64,000 bases of DNA from UBA1479 sp038109305 (GTDB lineage: Bacteria > Pseudomonadota > Alphaproteobacteria > Rhodospirillales > Casp-alpha2). The stretch covers positions 1-64,000 of the forward strand of contig JAYNIR010000001.1 of NCBI GenBank assembly GCA_038109305.1, written 5' to 3'. Position numbers and translations under genes: made by a program. The notes beneath the pieces are model-generated. The model ran no database searches, was not told the origin of the DNA, and saw only the letters and a list, made by a program, of their open reading frames with translations. This document shows positions 62,475 through 64,000 of the stretch, piece by piece; the first letter of the stretch is position 1, and every line of letters starts with the position of its first letter.

Positions 62475-62549
62475 TTGACGTAATTAGGTCTATTTTTTTA
62501 TTTTAAGTCTATTATCCGTTTTTTGGACACAACCCTGGACTTTAAGGAG
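62475..62549 (+). promoter_or_regulatory. Sigma-70-like promoter and ribosome site for the gene at 62557
   Basis: TTGACG (62475-62480) and TATTTT (62499-62504) have an 18-bp AT-rich spacer and look like -35/-10 boxes. AAGGAG at 62544-62549 sits 7 nt before ATG 62557, the clearest ribosome site in the window. The signals are intact although the gene behind them is broken. Confidence 0.55.
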
Positions 62550-62556
62550 CTCCCCC

Positions 62557-63290
62557 ATGAGTGAAACCAAAACCGCCGCTGTCCTGCTTCCGCGCGCCCC
62601 GCCCCCACCTATTTCGGTGACGGCGACGTTGGCGACCCGTCGCCGGGTGCCGGTTTCGGCGGCGGCGACATTACTAACGGCATCGCCTTTTACGGCGGGG
62701 CGGACGGCTACTTGTTTGATTGATTTTGGGGCTTCGGCCGTTCGTTTATTCATGATTCTGTCGGTCACGGCCTGACGAATAACCCCGACGACGTGTTTCA
62801 GGTGTCTTCGGTGCTGGCGGAAAACGACTTTCTCGACGCCCCCACCATGGAACCGTCGGAAGATTTCTTTCGCGGCATCGAGGCCGGGCAGACGAAACTG
62901 AAGGAGCTGACCTCGGGCGGGATTCTGATCGACGGCAAGATCAAGCCCGAAGGCCCGACGGACATGATCACCCAGCGCGCCGTCACCGGCGGGGCGTTCC
63001 GCGCGTCCGCCGGTCAATCGCCCGCTCCCGCTGAGACGCCGGGTGCGAACCCGGCGGCAACGGCCAACGCAAACACGCCGCGCGTGTCGTCGTCGGAAAA
63101 ACACGAAGCCGCCGCCAGCAGGGACCTGCTGCGATCCGCATCGTCGCCCGGTCTCGGCAACGACCAGCAGGCGCGGAACATCCTTCAGGCCAACGCGCAG
63201 CAGGCGAAGGCGGACCTGGCCCGCGCCAATCAGGATACTGAGGCGGCGCGAGGCCGACCCGGCCGGCCGGCGGGTCGCCCGCACCCCGGC
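62557..63290 (+). pseudogene. Disrupted hypothetical gene with intact start region
   Basis: ATG 62557 starts MSETKTAAVLLP. After about 15 codons a shift to another frame yields TYFGDGDVGDPSPGAGFGGG, ITNGIAFYGGADGYLFD, a TGA in place of a likely Trp codon, then FWGFGRSFIHDSVGHGLTNN and FQVSSVLAENDFLDAPTMEP. The open frame continues with ELTSGGILIDGKIKPEGPTD, a Pro/Ala-rich linker and a helical tail (ARNILQANAQQAKADLARAN). So one frameshift and one nonsense codon separate the start from a 190-residue open part. No family is recognised. The C-terminus near 63260-63290 may contain a further shift. Confidence 0.5.
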
Positions 63291-63292
63291 GA

Positions 63293-64000
63293 TCAGACGA
63301 CGATGTCGACCTTATCGCCCGGCTGCGGCAGGTTCGCGTATTTGCGGACCAAATAGACGCCCAGATAAATGAACGGCGTGTCGAGCGCGGCGAGGATCAG
63401 CTTGGCAAGGTAGCTGGCGACGATAATCTTACCGACCACGGGCCACGGGATGTTGAGCCCTAAGCCCAGGAAAATCGAATTGACGATGATGGTGTCGAAC
63501 AGCTGGCTCAGCATCGTCGACGCGTTGTTACGAAGCCACAGGTGGCGGCCCTGGGTCACGCGTTTCCAGAAATGGAATAAGCGGACGTCCGTCAATTGCG
63601 CGACGAGGTACGCCGTCATTGAGCCAAAGATCAGCATCCCCGGCAGCGTAAAGACGCTTTCATAAGCCTGCTGAATGGCGGCGATGGAGGGATAGGCCGG
63701 GTTGGCGTCGGCCCACACCTGCGACCCCGGCAGGACCAGCGCGATCTGAATGAACACCAGCACCAGAAGGCTCATAACGAAGCCGGTGATGACCATCAGG
63801 TTGGCGCGGCGCTGGCCGTACACTTCGCAGACGATATCGGTCAAAAGGAACGTCAGCGGATATGTGATGAGCCCGGCGGTGAGGGTCACCGGCTCCCCGA
63901 ACAATCCGTCCGGAAAGGTTTCGGGCATGGCGAGGAACAGTTTGACGCCCAGCACGTTCGCCATCACCAGGACGACGACGAAGGCCGCCATCATGATGTT
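63293..64000 (-). CDS. yhhQ: Queuosine-precursor transporter (YhhQ/VUT family), 5' end beyond window
   Basis: At least 235 residues with six or more membrane helices. LVMANVLGVKLFLAMPETF, TLTAGLITYPLTFLLTDIVC with EVYGQRRANLMVITGFV, FGSMTAYLVAQLTDVRLFHF and LRNNASTMLSQLFDTIIVNS are the VUT family hallmarks. It imports queuosine precursors such as preQ0/preQ1 for tRNA modification. The frame is still open at 64000 (two codons before the ATG pair near 63994), so the true start probably lies outside. Its stop is just beyond the disrupted gene on the other strand. Confidence 0.88.
   Translation of the reverse strand, partial: NIMMAAFVVVLVMANVLGVKLFLAMPETFPDGLFGEPVTLTAGLITYPLTFLLTDIVCEVYGQRRANLMVITGFVMSLLVLVFIQIALVLPGSQVWADANPAYPSIAAIQQAYESVFTLPGMLIFGSMTAYLVAQLTDVRLFHFWKRVTQGRHLWLRNNASTMLSQLFDTIIVNSIFLGLGLNIPWPVVGKIIVASYLAKLILAALDTPFIYLGVYLVRKYANLPQPGDKVDIVV

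Noticed and set aside
60565..62478. 637-codon open frame antisense to aspS
   Set aside because: Same GC-driven shadow. It covers an intact aspartyl-tRNA synthetase and has no ribosome site or recognisable domain.
1..64000. CRISPR arrays, insertion sequences, prophage or integrase genes
   Set aside because: No regularly spaced short repeats, transposase DDE text, terminal inverted repeat pairs flanking genes, or phage structural genes were seen anywhere in the window.

Overview
The window is GC-rich bacterial chromosome. Gene content and order point to an alphaproteobacterium, probably Rhodospirillales-like. The markers are tuf, tRNA-Gly, tRNA-Tyr and an rlmB-type gene together, the dxs-ispA-xseB-HDAC cluster followed by tlyA, a type 2 ctaA, an EipB/DUF1849 protein, a SPOR lipoprotein and a quinone-linked soeABC sulfite dehydrogenase. 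It looks like a draft scaffold, because a run of exactly 100 N interrupts an RND pump gene. I see no prophage, complete IS element, CRISPR array or rRNA operon.

Layout. 1-3.9 kb: the end of a translation locus (tuf, two tRNAs, rlmB), then a worn zone around tRNA-Thr with an AT-rich orphan gene and remnants of PAS, zinc-ribbon and nuclease-like genes. 4-11.8 kb: argS, a DksA-like protein, MATE and EamA transporters, a ChaC-like protein and prfC. 11.8-12.8 kb: a wrecked biofilm-adhesin locus in which a FecR-type adhesin N-terminus runs directly into a LapG-type protease C-terminus. 13-18.5 kb: soeABC and divergent cysC, a sulfur oxyanion block. 18.5-31.3 kb: CtpA, a DHH phosphoesterase, heme A synthase, a 1261-residue membrane-anchored coiled-coil protein, an SDR, an SRAP protein, a kinase-like fusion, a CDF metal transporter and pdxH. 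31.4-37.9 kb: a glycine-zipper lipoprotein, a broken YihY, fabI, aroC, a deletion that cut sseA-like and nnrU-like genes tail to tail, a TPR protein, a rhodanese and tlyA. 38-42.2 kb: isoprenoid genes dxs and ispA, xseB and an HDAC-family amidohydrolase. 42.3-48.5 kb: a secreted WD40-cytochrome c protein divergent from an RND efflux pair, then an ArsR-type regulator. 48.6-52.4 kb: a BKACE and an MBL-fold hydrolase, divergent MFS transporter and a frameshifted cysteine-dioxygenase-like gene. 52.6-64 kb: a GH17-GT2 beta-glucan enzyme, a ROK sugar kinase, EipB, the SPOR lipoprotein, aspS, a broken gene with an intact promoter, and a partial queuosine-precursor transporter.

Two things stand out. 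The coiled-coil protein (22255-26040) is built from 34 gapless 25-residue units split by a block of nine 11-residue units, and this accounts exactly for residues 151-1131. Second, about ten genes are broken by stops, frameshifts or deletion junctions while neighbouring core genes are intact, so the chromosome appears to be losing biofilm adhesion, thiol/sulfur and envelope accessory functions, or the assembly has local errors. Several of the lesions are nonsense codons or joins between unrelated genes, which simple indel errors do not explain.

No stretch over 300 bases lacks a gene or remnant. The longest gaps (2006-2271, 32490-32739, 47967-48198, 58474-58764, 60298-60504, 62311-62556) contain only promoter-like or AT-rich sequence and weak hairpins.
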